A program made the translations under genes and the position numbers. The notes beneath the pieces are model-generated. The model was not told the origin of the DNA and did no database searches. It saw only the letters and a program-made list of their open reading frames with translations. 64,000 nt of DNA. Origin: CAXBMB01 sp963976695 (GTDB lineage Bacteria > Pseudomonadota > Alphaproteobacteria > Kiloniellales > DSM-21159). Of this stretch, positions 25,353 to 33,858 are shown in pieces. The stretch is taken from positions 1 to 64,000 of the forward strand of contig CAXBMB010000010.1 of NCBI GenBank assembly GCA_963976695.1, given 5' to 3'. Within the stretch, counting starts at the first letter, position 1, and each line of letters opens with the position of its first letter.

Positions 25353-25955
25353 ATGGTTCGATCAATTGATTGCGCACCACAACTGGAAAGCGCGCAATCG
25401 GAGTATTGCCTAACGCAGGATCAGCTGGTTTTCCTGAACTATTGGCGTGCCAAAATCCACCTTGGCCGCCTGCCCGGACGGCACGACATCGACCCGTTGG
25501 AGTTTCCCAAGCTTCTTCCGCGAATCGGGCTGGTCGATGTGCTTCGCAACGACCAGGCGGTCGACCACCCGCTGGTCTATCGCGCCCGGCTGCTGGGGAC
25601 GGAAATCACCGCGCATTTCGGTCGGGACGTTACCGGCAAAGTGGGCCAGCAACTTTACGATAACGCCTATCTTCGCCAGATCGAGGCCATCTACGGCCAG
25701 GTGGTCGCCGATGGCGTGCCGCTGCTTTGTCTGTGCCAAGTTCCGATCAAGGACGGCGGCGGGATGACGACCTACAGCCGCCTGATCGCGCCGCTGGCCG
25801 CCAACGGCGAAGATGTGGACATGCTGTTGTCGCTTTTTACCTTCCCGCCGAGCGAACCGGCGACAAGACGGCAACTTGCTTGCGCCAAGTCAGTCTGGCA
25901 GGTCGCCGCCTATCGGGAATCAGACGTCAGCATTCCCTCGATGACGGCGGGCTGA
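25353..25955 (+). CDS. PAS-domain protein (PAS_5 type)
   Basis: A 200-residue protein resembling the stand-alone PAS_5 family common in Rhodospirillales. The readable elements are LNYWRAKIHLGRLPGRHDIDPLEFPKLLPRIGLVDV (about residues 30-65), HPLVYRARLLGTEITAHFGRDVTGK, and GVPLLCLCQVPIKDGGGMTTYSRLIAPLA, the last resembling the PAS beta-sheet core. There is no output domain, so it is probably a sensor or scaffold partner for another protein. The start at 25353 follows AGGTG seven bases upstream. Function unknown. Confidence 0.72.
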   Translation: MVRSIDCAPQLESAQSEYCLTQDQLVFLNYWRAKIHLGRLPGRHDIDPLEFPKLLPRIGLVDVLRNDQAVDHPLVYRARLLGTEITAHFGRDVTGKVGQQLYDNAYLRQIEAIYGQVVADGVPLLCLCQVPIKDGGGMTTYSRLIAPLAANGEDVDMLLSLFTFPPSEPATRRQLACAKSVWQVAAYRESDVSIPSMTAG

Positions 25956-26038
25956 TCGGCAGGCCAGCGGACTTTTTTCTTTTCAACTGTTTTCAGTCCG
26001 CCTCACGCAAGCCGCGCCTTGACTCCAATCCCGCTATT

Positions 26039-27535
26039 TCAGCTCTCTTGCCCGGCCCGACGCGGCATGATGCGCAGGTCCTTGCGCAGGTTCCGATAGT
26101 CCAACTGATGATGGTCAACCAGATTGGGGCCCGGCGAGACCGCCACCAGCACCGCCTCGGCAATCGGTTGGAAGTCGGCTCTGAAGTGGACCGAGGATTT
26201 TACCGCCACGATGGCGCAGTCCGCCGGCTCCACCCCCAGGTGTCGAAACATCGCCTGATCGGCCGTCTGGGTTTTCTTCGTCGCCAGCGCCACCTTGACG
26301 CCCGCCACCTCCAGCAGCGCCATCGGCCCCAACTGCATTTTCGCCCCTTTGTAGAAGGGACCGTCGCATTGGAAGCATCCATCCCCCAAGCGCAGCACCC
26401 TGACTTCCTTTTCCAGCGGCTTATGGCCGGGAAGGCCGCTCTTGGCGCCGATCGACAGGGTCACAACGGCGCCTTCACCGGCGCGGTGCGCCGCCGCCGC
26501 CGCCGCGCCGTCGATAATCAGACCGATCACCGCATTGGGGGCCTGCTGCCGGATCATTTCCGCCAGCAGGCCAACCGTGTCGCCGTTGCCGCCGGCGCCT
26601 GGATTGTCCTGGGTATCGGCCAGAATGATCGGTCGAGAGGCCGCCTGCGACTTGATGATTGCCTGACGCACCGCCTTCGCGGCCGGCAGCACGCCGGCGG
26701 CAAAGGCGGTTTCCTCGCCGACCACCGCGTCATAGAGCTTGTTACAGGCGTCCTCGGCCCGTTGTTTCGAGGGGTCGTAGGCAAATACCGAAGGGCCGCA
26801 GTGATAGATATCGGCGGGACTGAAGCCGGCGGCGAACGAGAGGGTCAGAGCTTCTTTGCCCTCCATCTGCCCGACCTGCCGATAGAGATCGGCGGCCGGT
26901 TCAATCAGGCTGCAGCCACTGTTTAGCGGAATGAGGAACGGCAGCTGGCGATAGGCCTTTTCAACCTTGAGGCCGTCGAGCAGCTGCAGCAACAGCGCGG
27001 CGGCCTTGTCGCCGGTATCGGCCATGTCGACATGCGGATAGGTCTGGTAGGCGATAAGGCCGTCGGCCAGTTCGACCATTTCCGGCGTGACGTTGGCGTG
27101 CAGGTCCAAACTGGCCACCAGCGGCCGCTCCGGCCCAATCAGCGCCCGCACGCGGCGCAAAATCTCCCCTTCACCATCCTGATAGCTTTCGGTCACCATG
27201 GCGCCATGCAAATCCAGGTAAACCGCCTCCAGGTCGTCCAGACCTTCCTGCAGTCCCGCCAGAACAACGCCGGTGATGCGTTCGAAGGCGTCATCCGTCA
27301 CCTGGGCTGACGGCGTGGCGCCGGCCCAGATCAACGGCAAAACCTCCTTGCCCGCCGCGAGAAACCGCGCAAGAGCCCCAGATGCCGGAATATTGGTCGC
27401 CTGAAACCTGTCAAGAATGGCCGCGCCTTGGGTCAGCTCCGGATAGCCCCCACCGACGACAAAGGCGCGGTAATCGGCTTTGGAGGGCGCAAAGGTATTG
27501 GTTTCATGTTGAAACCCGGCAACGGCAATGGTCAT
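26039..27535 (-). CDS. M81 family metallopeptidase (MlrC-like, DUF1485)
   Basis: A 498-residue zinc protein of the MlrC/M81 family, named after a microcystin-degradation gene but widespread with unknown substrate. Visible signatures are AVAGFQHETNTFAP at the N-terminus, VYLDLHGAMV and VASLDLHANVTPEMV (metal-ligand histidines and aspartates), QTYPHVDMADTG, and ADTQDNPGAGGNGDTVGLL in the C-terminal half. The start MTIAVAG at 27535 was chosen over an ATG 13 codons upstream because the family begins directly at this strand. It is a single gene here; a short palindromic repeat lies just upstream. Confidence 0.85.
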   Translation of the reverse strand: MTIAVAGFQHETNTFAPSKADYRAFVVGGGYPELTQGAAILDRFQATNIPASGALARFLAAGKEVLPLIWAGATPSAQVTDDAFERITGVVLAGLQEGLDDLEAVYLDLHGAMVTESYQDGEGEILRRVRALIGPERPLVASLDLHANVTPEMVELADGLIAYQTYPHVDMADTGDKAAALLLQLLDGLKVEKAYRQLPFLIPLNSGCSLIEPAADLYRQVGQMEGKEALTLSFAAGFSPADIYHCGPSVFAYDPSKQRAEDACNKLYDAVVGEETAFAAGVLPAAKAVRQAIIKSQAASRPIILADTQDNPGAGGNGDTVGLLAEMIRQQAPNAVIGLIIDGAAAAAAHRAGEGAVVTLSIGAKSGLPGHKPLEKEVRVLRLGDGCFQCDGPFYKGAKMQLGPMALLEVAGVKVALATKKTQTADQAMFRHLGVEPADCAIVAVKSSVHFRADFQPIAEAVLVAVSPGPNLVDHHQLDYRNLRKDLRIMPRRAGQES

Positions 27536-27577
27536 CTTTCGGCGGCTCCCCTGGCGCCGGCACGGCAGCGCCAAGAC

Positions 27578-27625
27578 TAGAGTGTGATCTGAGGCGGTTT
27601 CACGAGTTAAACCGATCTGACTCTA
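27578..27625. repeat. Intergenic palindromic element, copy 1
   Basis: The arms TAGAGTGTGATC...GGTTT (from 27578) and AAACCGATCTGACTCTA (ending 27625) form an imperfect inverted repeat between the M81 gene and the PAP2 gene. It shares the phrase TAGAGT..GATC..GGTTT..AAACCGA with the element at 36150, suggesting a dispersed intergenic palindrome family of the kind common in alphaproteobacteria. Confidence 0.55.
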
Positions 27626-27710
27626 ACGGGCGACGCGACAAACCCCAAGCTGGCCGGCGATCATCCCGCAGCAAAAGTCTTGTGCGAAACAGGTCCTGCC
27701 GGCTGCCGGG

Positions 27711-28460
27711 TCAGGAAAGCCGAAGCTTGCGGCGCAGAAACCGGCCCGGCGCGGCCAGTTTCAACCGGCCTGTCGCGGACTGTTGAAAAACCCATCCGCG
27801 CCGCGCGAAGGCCTTGGCCAACCAGTAGGTGGTGAAGGCCGCCACCGCGCCGCCGGCCAAGACGTCGCTGAGATAGTGGGCGTTCACCACCACCCGCTGG
27901 AAAACCAGCCAGCCGAAGATGATCCAGGCCGCCGTTTGATAACGCGGCAGGAACAGGCCAAAGAGAAAAGCCAGCACCATACCGGTGTTGGCATGCCCGG
28001 AAGGCAACGAGTTCCAAGCCGATCCAAAGGAAAAGGGATCGAAACCGAAAAACCCCTCCTGCTGGTAGATCTTCGGACGCGCCCGCCCGATGATAACCTT
28101 CAGGATGTTGGTTAAAATTCCCGACCCGGCAATCGCCACAAACCAGAACCCGGCGGCGGCGGCAATCCAACCATCAAGCCGCGCCGTCGGTTTATGCCCG
28201 CCAAAGGCGCGGCGATAGCCGAAGAACAACAGCAGCAGGCCACTGGGGATCAACCACCATTCGGCTTTAAGCAGATCGGTCACCGCGCGCCCAAGCTCGA
28301 CCACCGGCCCCTCGGCCCAGCGGAAGAACAGCGACAGCGGCAAATCAACGAACAGCATGGAAATAACCATGGCCACCGCGACAATTCCATAGCGACCCAG
28401 CGGGGACAGTCCCCGCCACAGCCGCCGGGGACGCGAAAGCGAGTTGAATAAACCAGTCAT
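27711..28460 (-). CDS. PAP2-family membrane phosphatase
   Basis: An integral membrane phosphatase of 249 residues with the three acid-phosphatase motifs: KVIIGRARP, LPSGHANTG and RVVVNAHYLSDV, the last with the catalytic histidine. Five or six membrane segments surround them. In this position, overlapping the GT39 gene by four bases, it probably handles undecaprenyl (di)phosphate or removes phosphate from lipid A for the adjoining sugar-transfer system (inference). Confidence 0.88.
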   Translation of the reverse strand: MTGLFNSLSRPRRLWRGLSPLGRYGIVAVAMVISMLFVDLPLSLFFRWAEGPVVELGRAVTDLLKAEWWLIPSGLLLLFFGYRRAFGGHKPTARLDGWIAAAAGFWFVAIAGSGILTNILKVIIGRARPKIYQQEGFFGFDPFSFGSAWNSLPSGHANTGMVLAFLFGLFLPRYQTAAWIIFGWLVFQRVVVNAHYLSDVLAGGAVAAFTTYWLAKAFARRGWVFQQSATGRLKLAAPGRFLRRKLRLS

Positions 28461-30268
28461 CGGGGGCTATCACCTACCGTAGCGGGATCGGGGGCCTGCG
28501 GCTGGCGCGGCGCCGCGCCTTGCTGTTGGTCGCCTTGTCCGGTTTGATCGGCCAGGCGGTAAAAAGTCAGGGTCAGTGGCTTGCCCTTGGAATAGTTCAC
28601 GCCGGAAAGCGACCGCAGGCTCTCAACCGGCGCATTGGCCTGGGCCATGTAGGTCTTGAAGTAGCTGTCGTATTTGTCCGACACCAAAGCAAGACCGCAG
28701 GTTCCGTCGTCGATCAGACGTTGCCCGACGGCTTCCGCGTTGCCGAAATGCACCGTTTTTCCGAACAGGAAAACCAACGAGGGCTCGCCATAGCCGGCCA
28801 CCGTCAGTTGGGGTTTGTCACAGCGCTTGAGAGCCTGAACGTCGGCGACGATGCGCGGCGACAGCCAGACACTCGAAAGACTGGGAAGAACCCACTGAAA
28901 AGTTGTCGCGAACAGCAGCGTCCCGCCGGCCAGACAAAGGCCATAAAGACCTTGCGGCGAAAGTTTGTCGCGATACCTCAGCAAGCCGATCAGGATGGCC
29001 AACGGTCCGAGTAACCCCAGGAAGGACCAGAGATTGGGTCTTCCCTCGGCGACCCAATAGACCGCGGGAATCGCCACCATCAGCGCAACGGTGACCAGCA
29101 GGAAGACCCCCAGCAGGATCCGTTGCCGCCAAAGCGCCACCTTTCCCGCACTGTCGCGCCAACCAAGCGCCATGCCCGCCGCCGCCAACAGGGCGATTGC
29201 CGGATAGGTCGGCAAGATGTAGTGCGGCAGCTTTGTCGGCACCAATTCAAAGAACAGCCAGGGCAAAAGAATCCAGGCGAAGCAGAACAGCACGCCCGGG
29301 TCTTTCCGATGCCGCCAGATATCCGGCATGACCAGCCCGGCCAACAGCGAGAAGGGCCAGAACGTCAGCCAGAAAACGCCAAAATAATATCCGGGGGGCG
29401 CGCCATGACTTTCCTGGCCGCTGGCGACTTTCCCCAACAGATCCTTGCCCAGCGCCTCGGTGAAAAACGCCCCGGAAGTCTCATAGCTGATGGCGATATA
29501 CCAAGGCGCCGCCAGCAGAAAAAACAACAGCAGGCCGCGCCCCCATTCAAGCCGCTTCAACCAGCCGACGCGCCGTTCCGCGCCGATCAGAAACAGCAGC
29601 GTTCCACCACTCACCAGCAGCGCCAGGGGGCCTTTCACCAGGAACGCCAAAGCCTGCGCCAGCCAGAACAGATAGGCCGGTCCGCGCCGCCTTTCCTGTC
29701 CCGCCTTTTCCGACATATATATTTTCGCCAGCCCCCCCTGCGCCATCAGGATGAACGCCAGCTGCACGGCGTCGGTCTTCGCCATTCGGGCTTCCACCCC
29801 CAACAGCAAACTTCCGGCCATCATCGTTCCGGCGAGAAAGGCGACGCGCCGGTTGAACAGAAATCCCCCGATCCAGGCGGTCAACAGAACCGACAGCATC
29901 GCTCCCATCAGCGAGGGCACCCGAAACATCCAAATCTCCACCGGGCGGTCCTGACCCAACAGCGACACGGCGGCGGCCTGCAGCCAATAGATTCCCGCCG
30001 GCTTTTTGTAGCGCGGCTCGTCCTGGAAACGAATGTCCACGAAGTCCCGGGTTTCCAACATCTGCTGGGTGGCCTGGGCGAAGCGCGCCTCGTCACGATC
30101 AATCGGCGGCAGGGTGAAAAAACCGGGGAGAAACAGCCCCAGGGAGATCACCAGCAAAAAGAAATAGGTGACAGGCCCGGCGCCGCGCTGCCGGCCCCTG
30201 GTCGAGGCGACCTCCGGTTCCGGCGCAGTCCGCATGTCGTCAGACGGTTCTGCTACACCTGAAGACAT
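28457..30268 (-). CDS. ArnT-like glycosyltransferase family 39 protein
   Basis: A 603-residue inner-membrane GT-C enzyme. The periplasmic loop after the first span reads LPPIDRDEARFAQATQQMLE, with the D-E pair typical of ArnT/PMT enzymes, and is followed by YKKPAGIYWLQAAAVSLLG. About twelve hydrophobic segments follow and a soluble C-terminal domain of roughly 140 residues. Such enzymes move a sugar from a polyprenyl phosphate to lipid A or a glycan outside the membrane. ATG 30268 (MSSGVAEPSDD) is preferred for its AAGGAAG ribosome site. It is coupled to PAP2 and preceded by LAB_N and GT2 genes, which together make a polyprenyl-sugar pathway. The sugar is unknown. Confidence 0.85.
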   Translation of the reverse strand: MSSGVAEPSDDMRTAPEPEVASTRGRQRGAGPVTYFFLLVISLGLFLPGFFTLPPIDRDEARFAQATQQMLETRDFVDIRFQDEPRYKKPAGIYWLQAAAVSLLGQDRPVEIWMFRVPSLMGAMLSVLLTAWIGGFLFNRRVAFLAGTMMAGSLLLGVEARMAKTDAVQLAFILMAQGGLAKIYMSEKAGQERRRGPAYLFWLAQALAFLVKGPLALLVSGGTLLFLIGAERRVGWLKRLEWGRGLLLFFLLAAPWYIAISYETSGAFFTEALGKDLLGKVASGQESHGAPPGYYFGVFWLTFWPFSLLAGLVMPDIWRHRKDPGVLFCFAWILLPWLFFELVPTKLPHYILPTYPAIALLAAAGMALGWRDSAGKVALWRQRILLGVFLLVTVALMVAIPAVYWVAEGRPNLWSFLGLLGPLAILIGLLRYRDKLSPQGLYGLCLAGGTLLFATTFQWVLPSLSSVWLSPRIVADVQALKRCDKPQLTVAGYGEPSLVFLFGKTVHFGNAEAVGQRLIDDGTCGLALVSDKYDSYFKTYMAQANAPVESLRSLSGVNYSKGKPLTLTFYRLADQTGQGDQQQGAAPRQPQAPDPATVGDSPR

Positions 30269-30454
30269 GGCGCTTCCTTGTACCTTCAATGGATTTCTGT
30301 CGCTTCAATGGATCAGGGCCGAACAGCGCCGCCGCCATCCCGCCGAAAGACCGGCGGATCGAAAAGGCATCGAAAAGACACTGCGCCGCGAGCGGCACCC
30401 GTTCTTAACATATAAAGCAGGACCGCCGACACAAGGGCTTGCGCGGCGGCAATT

Positions 30455-30799
30455 CTAGCCACGGTTCAACTTTACCCGCCAGATGAAATATATATTTCGT
30501 GAATAGATAAACAGTCCGGTCAGTTGGCCGAGGATAATTGGCGGGTCGGCCCGATGAACGGCATAGGCCAACATCATCAAGCCGCCGACGAGACTAAAAT
30601 ACCAAAAAATCTCCGGCACGACGGATTTGCGGCTCTTTTCCGTGGCAATCCACTGGGCGAAGAAACGCATGAAAAACATGGCCTGCGCGCCGAACCCAAA
30701 CAGCAGCCAGCCCAGCTCAATGGTGCCGACTTGCGTCCACCACGCTTCAAGGCCTGACATAAAATCCGTAAAGAAAGACACTTGGGTTCCCCTTGCCAT
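30455..30799 (-). CDS. LAB_N (lipid-A-disaccharide synthase N-terminal-like) membrane protein
   Basis: A 114-residue protein with three membrane segments matching the LAB_N domain: LGWLLFGFGAQAMFFMRFF, QWIATEKSRKSVVPEIFWYFSLVGG and GQLTGLFIYSRNIYFIWR. Despite its name the domain has no synthase activity of its own; free-standing copies sit beside GT2 and GT39 genes and may act as flippase-like or accessory subunits for polyprenyl-phosphate sugars (inference). The start at 30799 (MARGTQ) is followed by a span at about residue 20. It lies between the GT39 and GT2 genes on the same strand. Confidence 0.85.
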   Translation of the reverse strand: MARGTQVSFFTDFMSGLEAWWTQVGTIELGWLLFGFGAQAMFFMRFFAQWIATEKSRKSVVPEIFWYFSLVGGLMMLAYAVHRADPPIILGQLTGLFIYSRNIYFIWRVKLNRG

Positions 30800-30936
30800 C
30801 ACCGCCGATCCGCGCCGCCGACAAGCATCCACCGCCGACGCGGCAAGCAACTACCCCCATGAGAGGGCAAAGAGCAAGCCTGCTGACACGACAGCGTGCG
30901 AAAACCGGTCAGACGCGGGCTTCCCGCAACGCATCC

Positions 30937-31713
30937 TCAGACGCGCGTTTCCCGCACGGTGTTTGGCGCCGGGCGGGTGGTACGCTGCCGCAGCCAGATG
31001 ACGCCCAGCAAATCGACCAGTCCCTGCAGGGCGCGGCGCAGGTTGGTATATTTCGACTGCCCGGCGCGGCGCTGACGATCCACCACCGGCAGCAGCGCAA
31101 TATCGTAGCCCTGCTGCTTCACCAGCGCCGGCATAAACCGATGCAGCGCATTGAAGGCGGGAAGCGCAAGAAACAAATCCCTGCGCATGACCTTCAACCC
31201 ACAGCCAGTGTCGGGGCAATTGTCGTGCAGCAGGGCGCGCCGCAGTTTGTTGGCGAACCGCGACGCCAGGCGCTTGGAGGCGCTGGCCTTTCGACCCTGT
31301 CGCACGCCGTTGACCAGGCCGACCCCTTGGCTTTCGCGCGCCCGGGCCAAGGCCAGCATTTCCGGAAAATATTTCGGATCGTTTTCCCAGTCGCCGTCCA
31401 TAAACGCCAGCCAAGAGCTTTCGGCGTAACGGGCGGCGGTCACCATGCACAGCGACTTGCCGCAGGACGAAACATGATGGATCAGCCGAACCTGGGGAAA
31501 CCGGCGCTGTCGCGCTTCGATTTCGGCGACGGTGCCGTCGGTGCTGGCGTCATTGACGATAATCACTTCGGCCGGCGGATCATCGGCCAGCACCTCGAAG
31601 ATTTCGTCCACCAGCGGGCCGATGTTGCCTTGTTCATTGAGCACCTGTGTGATCACCGCATAGGGCTCCCGGCCGACCGGATCTCCCGGTGCATCAGCCT
31701 TCTTTTCCGCCAT
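30937..31713 (-). CDS. Family 2 glycosyltransferase, polyprenyl-phosphate sugar synthase-like
   Basis: A 258-residue GT-A enzyme resembling DPM1/ArnC-type synthases that load a sugar onto undecaprenyl phosphate in the cytoplasm. It shows VITQVLNEQGNIGPLVDEI, VIIVNDASTDGT and the metal site FMDGDWENDP (DxD), then DTGCGLKVMRRDLF and QSKYTNLRRALQGLVDLLGV, typical of dolichyl-phosphate-type synthases. It lacks the two C-terminal membrane spans of ArnC. The start MAEKKAD at 31713 was preferred to an upstream ATG at 31836 that crosses the ilvD terminator. It is first of the GT2-LAB_N-GT39-PAP2 set. Confidence 0.85.
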   Translation of the reverse strand: MAEKKADAPGDPVGREPYAVITQVLNEQGNIGPLVDEIFEVLADDPPAEVIIVNDASTDGTVAEIEARQRRFPQVRLIHHVSSCGKSLCMVTAARYAESSWLAFMDGDWENDPKYFPEMLALARARESQGVGLVNGVRQGRKASASKRLASRFANKLRRALLHDNCPDTGCGLKVMRRDLFLALPAFNALHRFMPALVKQQGYDIALLPVVDRQRRAGQSKYTNLRRALQGLVDLLGVIWLRQRTTRPAPNTVRETRV

Positions 31714-31820
31714 TTTCGCTTCAGTCCTGAGCTTGGAAACCTGATCCCGAACCGCTGTCCAGGCATGATCGGGACAATAACAGCCTGCAAGGGACTTGCA
31801 AGTTCCCACCCCAAAAAGAC

Positions 31821-31850
31821 GGGCGGCGCCGACCAACGCCGGCGCCGCCC
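31821..31850 (-). terminator. Terminator of ilvD
   Basis: GGGCGGCGCCG (31821-31831) and CGGCGCCGCCC (31840-31850) form a perfect 11-bp GC stem. Read leftward it is followed by GTCTTTTTGG. It lies 60 bases downstream of the ilvD stop. Confidence 0.8.
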
Positions 31851-31910
31851 ATTATTTATCTTCTGGTCCCGAGCCTCATGGCTTCGGCTCAAGGCCGGTC
31901 GCGCAAGCGA

Positions 31911-33647
31911 TCAGATGTCGGCGTAACAGTGTGTTTCCGCCGCGCCGCCGGGATGGGTTACCGCGCCGTTCTCGGCCGATCCCACGGTCTGCGCATATTT
32001 CCACAGCGCGCCGGAGTTGTAGTCGTGACCCCGAGGTTTCCATGCCTGGCGGCGGCGCGCCAGTTCTTCGTCGCTGAGATCGACGGAAATGTCACCGCTG
32101 ACCGCGTCGATGGTGATCATGTCGCCGTCTTCAAGCAAACCAATCGGACCACCAACCGCAGCCTCCGGACCCACGTGGCCGATGCAGAACCCACGGGTCG
32201 CGCCGGAAAAGCGGCCATCGGTGATCAGCGCCAGCTTGTCGCCCATGCCTTGGCCATAGAGCGCGGCCGTCGTGGCCAGCATCTCACGCATTCCCGGGCC
32301 GCCTTTCGGCCCTTCGTAGCGGATGACCAAGACCTCGCCTTCCTTGTAGTCGCGCTGCTGCACCGCTTCAAAGCAGAGTTCTTCGCTGTCAAAGCAGCGG
32401 GCCGGACCGGTAAAGAGCAAGCTGTCCATCCCGGCCACCTTCACGATCGCCCCTTCCGGCGCCAGATTGCCGCGAAGGCCAACCACGCCACCGGTCGGCG
32501 AAAGCGGATCGTCGGTGCTGCGCACCACATCCTGAGTTTTCGCCACCACCGTGTCGCGCAGGTTTTCGCCCAGGGTCTTGCCGGTCACGGTCATGCAGTC
32601 GCCGTTGACGTAGCCGCCGTCGATCAGCGCCTTGATGATCAGGCCAACGCCGCCCACCTCGAAGAGATCCTTGGCCACATAGCGTCCGCCTGGCTTGAGA
32701 TCGGCGATATAGGGCGTGGTTTTGAAGATTTCAGCCACATCATGCAAATCGAAGCGCAGACCGGCTTCGTGGGCCATGGCGGGCAGGTGCAACGCGCCGT
32801 TGGTCGAACCGCCGGAGGCCGCCACCACGCGGGCCGCATTCTTCAGCGATTCCATGGTCACCAGATCACGCGGACGAATATTTTTCTCGAGGCAGTACAT
32901 CACCGCCTCGCCCGAGGCCTCGGCATACTGGTCACGGCTCTCATAGGGCGCGGGGGCGCCTGCCGACCCTGGCAGGGCCAGGCCGATGACCTCTGAAACG
33001 CAGGCCATGGTGTTGGCGGTGAACTGCCCGCCGCACGATCCGGCGGAAGGACAGGCGGTGCATTCCAGCTCATGCAGGTCCTCGGACGACATATTGCCGG
33101 CGGAATGGGACCCCACGGCCTCGAACACATCCTGCACGGTGACGTCCCGGCCCTTGAAGCGGCCAGGCAAAATCGAGCCGCCGTACATGAACACCGAGGG
33201 CACATTCAGCCGAATCATAGACATCATCATGCCCGGCAGGGATTTATCGCAACCGGCCAGGCCAACCAGGGCATCATAGCAATGGCCCCGCATGGTCAGT
33301 TCGACGGAATCGGCAATAATCTCCCGGCTGACCAGCGAGGACTTCATGCCCTGGTGGCCCATGGCGATGCCGTCGGTCACCGTGATGGTGGTGAATTCGC
33401 GGGGGCTGCCGCCCGACTTGTCGACGCCAACCTTGACCGACTGGGCCTGGCGGGACAGGGAAATATTACAGGGCGCGGCTTCGTTCCAGCAGGTCGCCAC
33501 GCCAACAAAGGGCTGCGCCACCTGCTCTTCAGTCATGCCCATGGCATAGTAATAGGAGCGGTGCGGGGCCTTTTCCGGGCCAACCGAGACATGACGGCTC
33601 GGCATCTTGGTTTTATCAAATTTCGGATTCTTGTTATCGAGCGGCAT
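31911..33647 (-). CDS. ilvD: Dihydroxy-acid dehydratase
   Basis: Fe-S enzyme of valine, leucine and isoleucine synthesis that dehydrates dihydroxy-isovalerate to the 2-keto acid. The 578-residue protein carries GVATCWNEAAPCNISL, GCDKSLPGMMM and ACPSAGSCGGQFTANTM, which supply cluster cysteines, plus TDGRFSGATRGFCIGHV at the C-terminal active-site end. It belongs to the longer form of the family. It is a single gene with its own terminator. Confidence 0.97.
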   Translation of the reverse strand: MPLDNKNPKFDKTKMPSRHVSVGPEKAPHRSYYYAMGMTEEQVAQPFVGVATCWNEAAPCNISLSRQAQSVKVGVDKSGGSPREFTTITVTDGIAMGHQGMKSSLVSREIIADSVELTMRGHCYDALVGLAGCDKSLPGMMMSMIRLNVPSVFMYGGSILPGRFKGRDVTVQDVFEAVGSHSAGNMSSEDLHELECTACPSAGSCGGQFTANTMACVSEVIGLALPGSAGAPAPYESRDQYAEASGEAVMYCLEKNIRPRDLVTMESLKNAARVVAASGGSTNGALHLPAMAHEAGLRFDLHDVAEIFKTTPYIADLKPGGRYVAKDLFEVGGVGLIIKALIDGGYVNGDCMTVTGKTLGENLRDTVVAKTQDVVRSTDDPLSPTGGVVGLRGNLAPEGAIVKVAGMDSLLFTGPARCFDSEELCFEAVQQRDYKEGEVLVIRYEGPKGGPGMREMLATTAALYGQGMGDKLALITDGRFSGATRGFCIGHVGPEAAVGGPIGLLEDGDMITIDAVSGDISVDLSDEELARRRQAWKPRGHDYNSGALWKYAQTVGSAENGAVTHPGGAAETHCYADI

Positions 33648-33858
33648 CCATGTTCTCCCCGCGCTGTTTTCTAAATTTTCGCGCCACGCTGTGTCGCGGA
33701 CTCTCGGCAGCGCAGACTAGCCCCTCGCCTGGTAGGGTCCAATGACTTTTCACGAAAGTCTGCTTTGCAAAAATTAGTCCGCCGCCGCGGCAAGGGGAAT
33801 TTTCTTACCTTCCGGCGCCCGAAATAGATCAGCTTGCGCGGGTTCCGCCAGTCCGGCG

